From Aporrectodea caliginosa (lineage: Eukaryota; Annelida; Clitellata; Crassiclitellata; Lumbricidae): a stretch of 64,000 nucleotides of DNA. Position 1 is the first letter of the stretch. Each line of letters begins with the position of its first letter. The stretch is from NCBI GenBank assembly GCA_020284085.1, contig JACEVL010000155.1, positions 763,501-827,500 of the forward strand, read 5' to 3'. Under the pieces are notes generated by a model that worked only from the letters and a program-made list of their open reading frames with translations, had not been told where the DNA came from and did no database searches. The position numbers and the translations under genes are program-made. Of the stretch, positions 34,401 through 44,500 are shown piece by piece.

Positions 34401-36610
34401 AGCATTTTCTGTTTTGTTGATTTATAGACGATGACATCGATGAATAAACTGATGGATCCTCAGAAGACGGCAGAAACGATGAGAGAATTTGAGAAGCAGA
34501 ATGCACGAATGGATATGACGGAAGAAATGAGTTAGTATGAATTATGAGTCGGCATAAACAATATGCATCACCTTTGCTTGCCTATTAAATTATCAGTGGG
34601 GAATCATTGTCTCAGTGATTGTATGTGGTCGTTTCCTTCACATTCATGTGTTGACTTTGTGGGAACCAATATCAATATCTTGCTATCAGATAGAATTAAC
34701 ACTCTTGATGTCGCCATTGATAGCTTGATCAGCCACTGTGACTTCACATGTATTGTATTTGTAAATTTATATAGTGCCACTCACAGTGCTACCACCAATC
34801 AGAGGTGCTCCCAGTGTGAGAAACCCCAAGAAAATAAGGCTGTTTTTAAGCAGCGAAAGGATGTAGGGAGGCCCCAGCTTGAAGCAATGAGCGAGTCATG
34901 GGAGGAAGTTGGTTCCATAGTGTGGGGCCAATTAAAGCAAAACCATAAGATGGTATCTTTTATTTGCAGGGCTTGTTTCTACTACATTGGAGCATTTTGT
35001 CACATCGGGCATTTTCTGACTTCGGTTTTAGACAACTGTAGGATCACATGCTTTCAGCCGGTGTGGTGCACTCCTTGTTTTTGGAATCTTCTACTGCAAA
35101 AAGGCCTTACCCCTCCCCTCATTACTGACATCCTTTATGGATGTCCTCTTTCTGACTTTGGGCACATAATAGGTTCATTAAATGAATAAAATTATCTTGT
35201 ATATTTCTTTGTGATCATCATAATGTCTTATAGTAAAACTAGTACATTTTTCATATTCTTTTTAATACAGAAATTATGTGCATATGAAATTTAATTATTG
35301 CCAGTAATCTATTTGTCAGATTTCTGCATTTTTCAACTTTATTTGTAAGAATTTGCTCAAAATGAGAAAAATATTAAAAGTATGAATATTAGGTTATTTT
35401 TTGATACATTTAGATTGTGAATGTAGTACTTTGTATCTTCAATTAATGTGTTTTAGTAAATGATACTCTGGATGACATTCTTGATGAGTCTGGAGATGAA
35501 GAGGAACAAGACGCCATTGTCAGCCAGGTTCTGGATGAAATTGGCATTGAAATATCTGGAAAGGTATGTACAATAACAATCCAGTTTTTAGTGGAATATC
35601 TGACTATATGCTAGTTGCAATGGCTTAGAGACTAAAGAAATATATTCCCTGATATTTTACTTGTGTTTCTTGTCCAAAGAAGTGCAAAGTTTTGAAAGTC
35701 ATGTGCAAGAAAGATTTAAAAGTATCTATTACAGGTTTGGTGGCAACTGCAATAGCTACCGGCATTCGATTTTGAGATACTTATGCACAGCAGTCTCTAT
35801 TTTTCAGTATCTCTGGCAACATTTACAGGCATGAATACAGAAAGGGCAGAGACATCAACTTACAGTAATTACTAGGTTAAAAATTGGAATTTATTCCAAT
35901 CTATCATGCTCAACTCTTAAGAACACTCACTTATGACCAAGATTTGGGTTGTGATCCAGAGTTTAGAAACCATTAACACTTCAACAACGAGCTGCATTGG
36001 TTTCCCAGTCACTGTTAGTACACTTGTCATTAAAGTGTTGAACCATGAAACCTAAATCTAAAGCAACTTAGCAACTGGATTATTATAGGGATCTAATGAA
36101 TCATTAGAAACTGTACATGCTTATGCACTGAAACACTGGAACAGTACTTTGACACGAGTCCAAGTATCATTTTGAACCGCATTTTTTATTTACCTCTCAA
36201 ATCTCTTGAAGAAGGCAAGGTGATGTATTAAATCATAACTATTGGAAAGTTATCATAATCAAGTTTAAAATGCTCAACTATTAAATTTACCTGTTTTTAA
36301 TTTTGCCTGCTATGAGCCTCACAAAATGTTGCTTTGTTTTAGAGGTTCTCAGAGTAGAATAACATGTCGGTTAAAAAAAATCTTTTTCTTCTTTTCCAAG
36401 ATTAAAGCAGTCTGATGAGAATTGCCAGAAATTTGGAGTTAATTATTTAATAGAAAAACTAAGTTGTTTGTGGCATTAATCTAAAATCTGGTTCTTTTTC
36501 AGATGATGGATGCGCCTTCAGCTCACAAAGGTGCTCTGGGAGCCAAATCAAAGCCTGAAATATCAGACGATGATATAGAACGCCAGCTGGCTCAGCTGAA
36601 AGCCTTATAA
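28461..36610 (+). CDS. CHMP2B: Charged multivesicular body protein 2b (ESCRT-III)
   Basis: Eight exons: 28461-28494, 29070-29161, 31055-31096, 31661-31762, 33751-33801, 34428-34530, 35457-35563, 36503-36610 (stop 36608-36610); 639 nt, 212 aa. ESCRT-III subunits polymerise on membranes to pinch off multivesicular-body vesicles and act in cytokinetic abscission and membrane repair; VPS4 disassembles them. The sequence matches CHMP2B rather than CHMP2A: LAKQLVNLRKQKTKTYAVGS, NKLMDPQKTAETMREF, EEMINDTLDDILDESGDEEE, VLDEIGIEISGKM. The C-terminus DDDIERQLAQLKAL fits the MIM1 motif that binds VPS4 MIT domains. Exon 1 encodes only MSIFSKKPTAK plus one base; its phase and donor fit exon 2, but it is about four residues shorter than the human N-terminus, so it is the least certain exon. 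All junctions are GT-AG. Introns contain several transposons. Confidence 0.95.
29996..30338. mobile_element. hAT-type MITE in CHMP2B intron 2
   Basis: Ends are CAGTGCTTCCCAAAGTGGTG and GTTTGGGGAACACTG, an imperfect inverted repeat of classic hAT type. Flanks ATGTAGAC (29988-29995) and ATGTACAG (30339-30346) agree at the first five bases only, consistent with an old 8-bp duplication. Confidence 0.72.
30613..30896. repeat. Inverted-repeat element in CHMP2B intron 2
   Basis: GAAATGGATAAAACAGCCAA (30613 onward) is mirrored almost exactly by TTGGCTGTTTTATCCATTTC (to 30896), arms about 26 bp. The interior contains a short direct duplication of AAATTAGTTGCATCTTTTGA. No coding sequence. Confidence 0.7.
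31785..32197 (-). mobile_element. Retroposon with (GATGAT) tail, 11-bp target duplication
   Basis: It is flanked by the exact direct repeat TTGTAATATCT (31774-31784 and 32198-32208). On the minus strand it ends in GATGATGATGA, a LINE-type 3' tail, which sets its orientation. The body is GC-rich with a dispersed-repeat look (CCTGGGCCGAGGCCCTTTTG). I do not recognise a coding domain. It begins 22 bp after CHMP2B exon 4. Confidence 0.78.
32298..32599. mobile_element. hAT MITE, CAGTGGCGTAACTAGG family
   Basis: Ends CAGTGGCGTAACTAGG and CTCGTTACACCACTG, flanked by the exact 8-bp duplication ATTACAAT (32290-32297 and 32600-32607). Copies of the same family are at 52078-52361 and a shorter relative at 55585-55749. 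Confidence 0.9.
32788..33533. mobile_element. Foldback element 2 (GGACAAAAGCGCGC arrays)
   Basis: The left end is an array of 14-15-bp units (GACAAAAGCGCGCAG, GACAAATGCGCGCC; 32794-32868). The right end is the inverted array of GCGCGCTTTTGTCCT units (about 33424-33525). It is flanked by the exact 9-bp repeat CATAAATAA (32779-32787 and 33534-33542). The interior (33060-33345) is a ~38-bp minisatellite matching, in reverse complement, that at 25855-26120. It lies in CHMP2B intron 4. No coding capacity. Confidence 0.88.
34740..34970 (-). mobile_element. Probable retroposon relic in CHMP2B intron 6
   Basis: The segment TATATAGTGCCACTCACAGT and AGAGGTGCTCCCAGTGTGAG resembles the reverse complement of the SINE/LINE tail found elsewhere in the window, and is followed by SINE/LINE-like UTR text (CATGGGAGGAAGTTGGTTCC). 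It accounts for much of a 208-codon open frame at 34563-35189 that shows no domain. Confidence 0.45.
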
Positions 36611-36870
36611 CAGAAATCATTATGAACTTGTGTTGTCCTGTGATGTAATATTTCTCGTGTGTCTTTAACCATTTGATTTTCTTTAACATGCAGCTAAATG
36701 CTTCATACTGTCAGTCGTACTTGAAGTCTTGGAGAACAGTATGCAGAAACATTATAAAGGAAAAGCTGTTTGTCCTGTAACGAATCAAGATTGAAGCCTT
36801 TGAATTCATTGGCTAATATTTCTGTTGTAATATATTATTTTATGATTCCACGGCAACAGCTGATTTATGC

Positions 36871-36876
36871 AATAAA
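36871..36876 (+). other. CHMP2B polyadenylation signal
   Basis: AATAAA lies 261 bp after the CHMP2B stop codon in AT-rich sequence, in the expected place for the 3' end of the transcript. Confidence 0.7.
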
Positions 36877-37387
36877 TTTATTATACCAATATCTGAATCC
36901 TCATTATTTGTGAATACATCCAATATAGCTACATGTATATCACAATGTAGCTTTGATAAAACCAACGTCAGAGTCAACGATTAATCCAACTGATGAGTTA
37001 ACTGTGATGAATCGCCTTTATCATTGATCAGTGGATTCAGTTCGTTCAACTGCCCTTTTTTAACGTTCTCCCAAACATCTAGTTTTTAAATTACCATAAT
37101 TCTGCTCTTTAATTTTATTTGCTGTGTAGTTGCAAAATTTTGTGACAGTTGCTGTCATCACTGTCAATAATAGCTGAATAATAATTTACCTCTATATGTT
37201 GAGCTGTGCCCTTTAGTCAACTTGTCCTAATCTCAGAATAAATTATTTAACATAATAAACAAGTTGTTTGAATAAAATGAAATCACCACATCAATACATG
37301 TAAATTGTAAAAAAATATTAATATTAATATCTTTAACATTAAAAGATGGTGAGAAAATTTATTTTTGTGTACATTTATGTACTCGAG

Positions 37388-37675
37388 GGGGTGCTCGATA
37401 GTGTAGTGGTTAGCGCGCTGGACTGTCAATCGAGAGGTCATGGGTTCAAATCCCCAGGGCACAAAATTTGGTTCGAGATTTCTGTTCCACCAGCACCCCC
37501 TAGCCAACTCGGCTATAATGTGTACACTGATCTTACACTGTCGGTGGTAAGATGAGACGGTGAGGGAGAGGATTGGCCACCCGCCCTCCTCCCGAAGCTA
37601 AGAAAATGAAGTCGCTAACACTAGATACCCTGGCTGCCTCTGGGCTAGCTTAGGGGACTGCTCTTCTTCACATAT
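37388..37675 (+). mobile_element. tRNA-Asp-like SINE
   Basis: The head TCGATAGTGTAGTGGTTAGC, an anticodon loop CTGTCAA (GTC, Asp) and B box GGGTTCAAATCCCC look like a decayed tRNA-Asp; acceptor, anticodon and T stems each have mismatches. A ~200-bp body follows (CAACTCGGCTATAATGTGTA, GGGGACTGCTCTTCTT). A diverged second copy lies at 44085-44315, so this is a SINE rather than a tRNA gene. Confidence 0.8.
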
Positions 37676-38088
37676 ATTTGACTACATTTCATGTCATCAG
37701 TGAGAATGGTCACATTTGAAAGTATATGGTTGAAGAATAATAGGTGTAGTAGTATGGTAAATGTTTTACCGGTAATTAAAATGGTTATGATTACATGTAG
37801 TATGCAGAGGAAAATCAGTGATCAATGGTATGGTTTTTGTCTGAGGCTCGTTTACAGATAGTGTGGGCCTAGGTGCAAAAATTGTTGGGGGCCCTTCTGA
37901 ACTTGCAGACAGGTGGTATTTAGCCTATCATGTGCAAAAATCCATGAAGTTCAAATTGGAGCCGTTTTTGAGTGTTATTGACGCTGTAGTTTTGATTAGT
38001 TATAGAAGCTATTTTCAAGGAATGTAGTTGTTTGATTTTAGTAAACTACATGTACATTTTGGTCAGCGACATATCTAAGACTTACAAA

Positions 38089-38586
38089 TAGGGAAGGACC
38101 GATTGGTATTTTTTGCCGATTTCCGATAACTATACTATTTGAATGGGCTTTTGATATAAATAATTTAACATGAATTTCAAGACGGAATATGCTTTGACGT
38201 GTGAAAATGAAGCCATTCCATTCAGATGTTAGTTGGCCTGCTTTTTCGTTTATACGATTAATCGGCAATATTCACTTTTATTTGGTTGTCGGAACTGTTT
38301 GTTACTAAAAAGCTCGACTGTCCGCCATTTTGATGATGAGTCGACTCACAATTTTATTATTTTTACAAGGACTTTCAATATTTAAGATTAAATATTACCG
38401 TAGGAGGTTGCCAATACAGGTTACTGTTTTTGTATTAATGAAAAAAGGACTTGTTTTTGGTCAAAAAATTACAGCTTTTCGTAATCGGATTGGTAGTACT
38501 GGCCGGGATGCGCCGATTACGATTAATCGGCCTAGGGCAAAAATCGGCGCTAATCGGTTTCCAATTAAAGAATCGGTCATTCCCTA
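38089..38586. mobile_element. Inverted-repeat element with CGATTAATCGG words
   Basis: Ends TAGGGAAGGACCGATTGG and CCAATTAAAGAATCGGTC, continuing ATTCCCTA, form imperfect terminal inverted repeats. The right interior iterates AATCGG/CCGATT (GATTACGATTAATCGGCC). I found no convincing target duplication. Confidence 0.65.
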
Positions 38587-38695
38587 CATGTACTGAAAAT
38601 ACATCGAGCGAGTTTTTTGCCTACTTAGCTCATTTATCCCATTGTGGTGGCGGTGAAGGTGGTGGCGACGGCGGTGGAGGTGTGCTGGCGAGGAG

Positions 38696-39300
38696 TGTAG
38701 GACATTATCCCCCCCGGACATTATCCCCCCCCAGGGTAGGACATTATCCCCCCCAGTCTAAGATATAATCGTATAATATTCTTGCCGAAATGCAGGAAAA
38801 TGATGAGACGCCAGGTACGAACGAGTTAACTCGTACTTCAAATATATGCTGCCAATCAACGCTGCCTCTTGTAATGATAGCTCACATTTCGAGTCTGGCC
38901 CTGGCTTGTCGACGCTTTTCGACAGGGCTGACGCGTGTCAAATTTACGCCAGGAATGCCTCGTGTCAAATTTACAATAGGGCTGTCGGGATTAAAATGTT
39001 CTAGAGGGCTGTGGCGTACTGCTAATAAATGGTCTGGCGGTCAAAGTGTTTCGTACTGCTTATGAACTGAGCGACATTAACAAGTCTTAAGTTATATACA
39101 TATATACATATATATATCCATATATATCTATATATATATAGGATAACATATGTAAGTTTACATGTATATATAAATACATTATATGTACATATACATATAT
39201 TTACACAGAGGGGGATAATGTCCGGGGGGATAATGTCCTACGCAAAATCGAGGGGATAATGTCCGGGGGATAATGTCCGGGGGGATAATGTCCGTTCCCC
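38696..39300. mobile_element. Foldback element 3 (GGACATTATCCCCCC arrays)
   Basis: The left array of GGACATTATCCCCCC units (38700-38755) is mirrored by GGGGGGATAATGTCC units at the right (39210-39292). Flanks GGCGAGGAG (38687-38695) and GGCGAAGGAG (39301-39310) look like a 9-bp duplication with one inserted base. The centre is unrelated sequence, then TATATA-rich DNA. Same architecture as elements 1 and 2. Confidence 0.8.
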
Positions 39301-39569
39301 GGCGAAGGAGGCCCTCCGAGATTTAGAGCACTGGGCGCGCGCCTAGTGCGCCTATGCGTAAACGCGCTTCGGTTGTTGTCACTATTGTACTACTACTACT
39401 ACTATTCCTTTATTTCACAAACTTGTAGGCCTAATTGTTATGATCGCTAAATAATTCTAGTGTTGGTGTCGGTGATTCTTACAACTTGTGGATGTTGTCA
39501 ATGACGAGCTCAGGTGTGTTCCATAGCATGACTGTGATGAATTCTCTATTGTTCTGAGCAAATAAGCAT

Positions 39570-39750
39570 TTCGGGGTTCATAGTGTAGTGGTAACATCAT
39601 GTGGCGTGAAGAGCAGTAAGAAGCGGGATCGCTTCCCGCACCCTCCCAAAGGTCCACTCAGCCTATCATTTGCGAGATGGCGCATTGGTAAAATGAGATG
39701 TAAGACGCGATGGGCGCCTTGGATGGCTGCCGTATACAGTTAAATTCGAC
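39570..39750 (+). mobile_element. tRNA-derived SINE copy
   Basis: A tRNA-like head (GGGTTCATAGTGTAGTGGTA, B box GGGATCGCTTCCCGC) is followed by GCGAGATGGCGCATTGGTAA and GATGGGCGCCTTGGATGGCT, the same order as at 23870-24060. The two define one SINE family. Confidence 0.7.
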
Positions 39751-39944
39751 AGTTAAAGCGCGACAACCAGATACGTCTGTAGCGAGGGGAGGGGAGCAAC
39801 TCGAATTCCACGTGGGGTCGCTCGAGACTGGCGCAGCCAGTAAGTATATATAGTCACCGTTATAGGTCGCTCGAGTGAACACAACATCGCTAGTGGTCGC
39901 TCGAGACTGGTGCAACCAGCGAGTAGCCACCGTTAGAGGTCGCT

Positions 39945-41030
39945 CGAGTGAGAACTAAACCCGACTCAAAGGCTTGGCGTACCGGGTATTTACATTCTGA
40001 CGCTGTGGCAGCTGAAACGTTAGCACAAGCGGCAGACGCCGCTCTGTTCAGAGCAGTCCAGGGCAATGAGCTTCAGTCCTCCGTGGCAGTGTTATGCATG
40101 ATACCAAAATTCAAGGACCAAGACCGCGTGGTCCAAGACCAAGATCGAGACCAAGACCGCGTGATCCAAGACCAAGACCGAGACCAAGACCGCATTGTCC
40201 AGGACCAAGACCTAAGCCTCAAGAGTCAAGACCATAAACGCAATTCTCAAGTTTACTGTTACATATTCCGATAATTCAAATCAGGTGCTTATGATATTAA
40301 TAGTTATAGTTTTCGTCCTCAAGTCTGCGAGGTCTCACGAAGAGCACACTGCCGCTAAACACGCTCTCAACAGGCGAAGCTGTTGCGGAATACCAAAAAA
40401 TGCAAGTTTTTCTCGGCGCTTGCCCGACTACTGATTTTGCTTTACAATGTGAGAAACTGCATCAGTGTAAGCCTAACTATAGTCACTAGCCTAAAGCACC
40501 TGAAGTTAGGGTTAACTGTGTCTCAACGTTTTCTTGTTGCTTCTGATAAGAAGCTAACAACGAGGTCGATCCTCTCTCACTTAATTGTCCTTGGCGGATC
40601 GTCGCATGAATTCGAGATAACTTCGACATTCCTGAATAACAGGAAATATCGACAACATTAACAAATACTCCACTCTCGTTCTCACCAAAGGCCAAACCAA
40701 AGGCCAAGACCAAAGGCGAATGACCGAGACCAGACGCCCAAGACCAAGACCACACATTTAAGACCAAGACCGCACCTTTCAAGACCAAGACCAAGACCGG
40801 TACATTCAAGACTGAGACCAAGACCAAGACCGCATTTTTTCGGTCTCGAGACGGTCTCGAGACAAGACCGCGGTCTCGAGACCACATCACTGCTCCGTTG
40901 TCTCTGCCCACTGCAGCGAGAACCATTACCGGTATATAACTTTCGGCTGAGGGAACACAGCTTCACCGTCTCTGATAAAGACTCGGTGAACTTTATCCTA
41001 AGCATGTATTATAGAAAATAGCAAACTCAA
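39945..41030 (+). mobile_element. LINE C-terminal fragment interrupted by a hAT element
   Basis: It reads DAVAAETLAQAADAALFRAV and then QGNELQS up to about 40086. After the inserted element it resumes at 40893 with REPLPVYNFRLREHSFTVSD and then FILSMYYRK and a stop near 41024, which is the end of a CR1-like ORF2. The insertion site is 40087-40892. Confidence 0.8.
40087..40892. mobile_element. hAT-type element with ACCAAGACC repeats
   Basis: Ends CAGTGTTATGCATGATACC and GAGACCACATCACTG. Flanks CTCCGTGG (40079-40086) and CTCCGTTG (40893-40900) match at seven of eight bases, an aged 8-bp duplication. Both subterminal parts iterate CCAAGACC/GAGACC, with a GGTCTCGAGACC palindrome series at 40850-40883. 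The interior is unrecognised. Confidence 0.82.
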
Positions 41031-41282
41031 CCATATTAAAGTAGCCATACTGTCAATTGTTATTGTTCACCTACAACGTTTCGACTGTTGTTTTTTTGCA
41101 AATAAACGAATATACATAGGCTACATAAAATGAATTTATAGGCCTAGTGGTCTTCGTTACTTAGGCTACTTACCGATGAGTCCCTCTATAGATCTTTCGA
41201 AACGCTCGCTGTCGAGCGCCTATAGGCTACCATCGAAATCTATATTTAGACCTACACTCACTGATGTGTTGTAACTATTAAT

Positions 41283-41463
41283 GGTTTATAACGTTTATTT
41301 AACGACGCCGTCGTATCGACGATGATTGGCGTGCCGACGTAACTATTAATAGAGATCACTGCCTATTATATAGGCCTACGTACGTTCCTTTCCGGTAAAG
41401 TCGTTAAGACGACAATCATCGTCGATGTGGCGGCGTCGTTAAATTAAGTAAACGTTATAAACC
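41283..41463. mobile_element. Palindromic MITE just upstream of RPLP1
   Basis: GGTTTATAACGTTTATTTAA then CGACGCCG is mirrored by CGGCGTCGTT and AAGTAAACGTTATAAACC. The ~60-bp arms (with CGACGATGATTG / CAATCATCGTCG) surround a ~60-bp loop. The right end is 60 bp from the RPLP1 start codon, so it overlaps or abuts that gene's promoter and 5' UTR. Confidence 0.78.
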
Positions 41464-41523
41464 TAAAGCCGTTGTAAGACTGAGTTTACTTTAGTTTCGT
41501 GGCGAGAATTTTAGTCAGAAACA

Positions 41524-44500
41524 ATGACAAACGTTAACGAATTGGCCTGTACTTACAGTGCCCTGATCTTGGCTGACGACAATGTCCCAATCACGGTTAG
41601 AATGTTTTATTGTCGTGTTTAGAAGGGCTTAGGCCTATTTACAATGCAAAGCGTGGTATTTTTTCAGTGATTTTAGATTGAAGTGTAACATCAGATATAG
41701 GCTGTTGTTAACCATTTCACTTGTATCTTGAAAGTCCTTTACACTTCAAAGAAGGAAGAAGAATGGAGTGCTTTTTGCAAACAGGTATAGAACATCATCT
41801 TGCAGCCTACGGTTGCAGAGGAGTATGTAAGGAATGGAAGACGATCCTCAAAAAATTCCTGCACAAGGCTAAGTGGCAGGGATTCAAGCTCGCAGGACTT
41901 CAGTGGAGATGATAAGATGAGATCACAAAGTTTCTGACATGGCGACGGCTCCCAGGTCAGACAGGTGGCATACTGTGGGCAGGAAATCGGAGGAGCGGAT
42001 CTGGAGATGTCATCATGAAGAACGGAGCTAATATTGACTGTGAAGTGCTCCATGGGCTCCATAGCTGGAACAGATGTTGAAGGAATGATCGGTCGAAGGA
42101 GTCTCCTTAATTAGAATGACCAAGGAGGCTATTGATTGTCAACCACGACCAATATGCGTTCCGTCCAACTGGATCAACCACGGCCGCAATGTTACAAAGC
42201 AAAACAGAAATGCTCGAAACCAACGAATATGTCATCGTGATATAAATGGATTACACTAAGGCTTTTGATTCTATCCGACACGCGGCAATTACAGAAGCAC
42301 TCTCCAGGCTTTATATGCCAGATAGTATTTTCAACTGGCTTGTCAATTACCTTGAAGACAGATGGCATGTTACGAGTTTTGAAGCCTCATGTCCTTTGTT
42401 GCGACCGTCAACGCCAGTGTGGTCCAGGGATCGGTCCTTGGTCCCTCTGAATACATCACCGGAACGGTGGACCTCCGCCCAGTGCACAACCAGAATCGGT
42501 GTCCTTTGTTGCGACCGTCAACGCCAGTGTGGTCCAGGGGTTGGTCCTTGGTCCCCGTGAATACATCACCGGAACGGCGGACCTCCACCCAGTGTACAAC
42601 CAGAATCGGTTCCCAAAATACGCGGACGATTCGTACTTACTCATTGGATCGCGAAACATAGGAACTGCACAGACTGAGCTCCAGAATATCTCATCATGGG
42701 CTAAAAGTAAGAACCTGCATATCAACCACGCCAAGACACGTACGTGAGTTGGTAGGCTAGTGCCCAGACAGCCACGTTCAGCAGGGCCCACGGGGTGCCG
42801 ATTTTGATTGCCCACAGCGCATTATCATCGCCAGCCCAGAGGGTCGGAGGACGGGCAACGCCCGTCCATACTTCACAGGCCAGCGCTTGTGGACCCGTGA
42901 GGGAACGCAAGGGCGGACCCCTGCGGGGCCGGCATTTATCGTCTTACCTCATCAAGCCCTAAGCGGTGCGCAGGCTGCGCTCTAAGGGTTAGCTGGATGG
43001 CTCAGGGCGGGATCGGTGCGGGCAAGATGTCACTGCACCCAGCGTCGGTCTTTATAGTACCGCTAGTGGCAAATCATCGCCAGGTGCGGGACCTACGATT
43101 TTACCTACAGTTTGCCCACACTGTGTCACTGTGGGACCTACGATTGTGCACACAGTTTGCCCACACTATATCACAGAGGGTCCTACGATTGTGCACAGTT
43201 TGCCCACACTATATCACAGTGGGTCCTACGATTGTGCACACAGTTTGCCCACACTGTGGGCTCTATGAATGTAGTTGTAATTAATGGATTGTCAGATAAA
43301 TTTTTATATGTCTGGTACAATCCCACCCAGACTATGCACTATTGAGATTGGATTGAACAGCTATCAATGTAGCTAATGCATGACATAGAAAAACTTCCAG
43401 TTCTATGGCAATAATTACGTTGAAGTTTACACGATTCAATATATTACAAAGAAAAACAAACAATGGAAAAGTTAAACCAGTTCTGAATTATAATGATTTC
43501 AGAGTTTCATGGAAATGATTATATTGCATCAAACTATCCATTAAATCAAAAAAATTACAATAAGTGGAACAGTTAATATTAAACCAGTTCTGTATAAGAA
43601 TATCGCTTCAACTTCACTCTAACATAATTATTATCACATTTCTATGGAAGTAATTATATTGAAGTTAACACCATGCAGCGTATCACAGAGAATGACAAAC
43701 AACAGAGGAACATTTCAGCTAGTTCTAAATTATAGTTATTTCAGTTTTATGTAAATCTATTGCAGATAAAACCAACTACCATAATAGAAAAATTTACAAA
43801 CAGCGGAGCAGCTAATACTAAAACAGTTCAGAATAATAACAAGTTAATTATTGATTTAAATTAAACTTAACTCTAATTACCTTCACATATTATTTGCATA
43901 TTTCTAAGAAAATAATTATATTGAAGTAAAACATCGTTCATTGTATCGCAAAGAATAAAAAACAATAGTGGAACAGTTAACCCATTAACTATGAGTGTGT
44001 ACTAAAAGTGACTGGGAACCTATGCAGATCATTGCTAAAGTGTTAAATATAACAATGTGGATCACATGACTTCAATTTGTAACGTATCACCAACACGACA
44101 TATCCGTTTTGAGATTTCTGCTTCTCTTGTACCCTCTAACCAACTAAACTATAATAAGCACACTGACCGTAAACTATCAGTGGGAATAACAAACAGCAAA
44201 GCAGAGGACTGGTCACCTGATCTCATAAGCAGAGACCAAGAAAATGAAATCACTACGACTTCATACCCATGGCTGCCTCAGGTTTAGCATACGGGACTGC
44301 TCTTCTTCTTCTACTTATAATATATTAACATTGATATAGAAATAATATTAGCTTTTTCCTATCCTATGTCCTGTCCCATAGACATTTGAAAATTGGATTT
44401 GAAAATTCTCAGACCCATGGCAGGTGACATAAAGCTAACCTTTGTTGCTATCCTTTGGCTGGTGTGATGGGCCAATAAGCAGTAATGCATAACTCTTGTG

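Noticed and set aside
34563..35189. 208-codon open frame in CHMP2B intron 6
   Set aside because: Spans a retroposon relic and a DNA-element terminus, no domain, and lies within an intron.
37388..37465. Possible tRNA-Asp gene
   Set aside because: Anticodon loop fits GTC, but all three stems have mismatches and a SINE body follows; a second diverged copy exists at 44085-44315.
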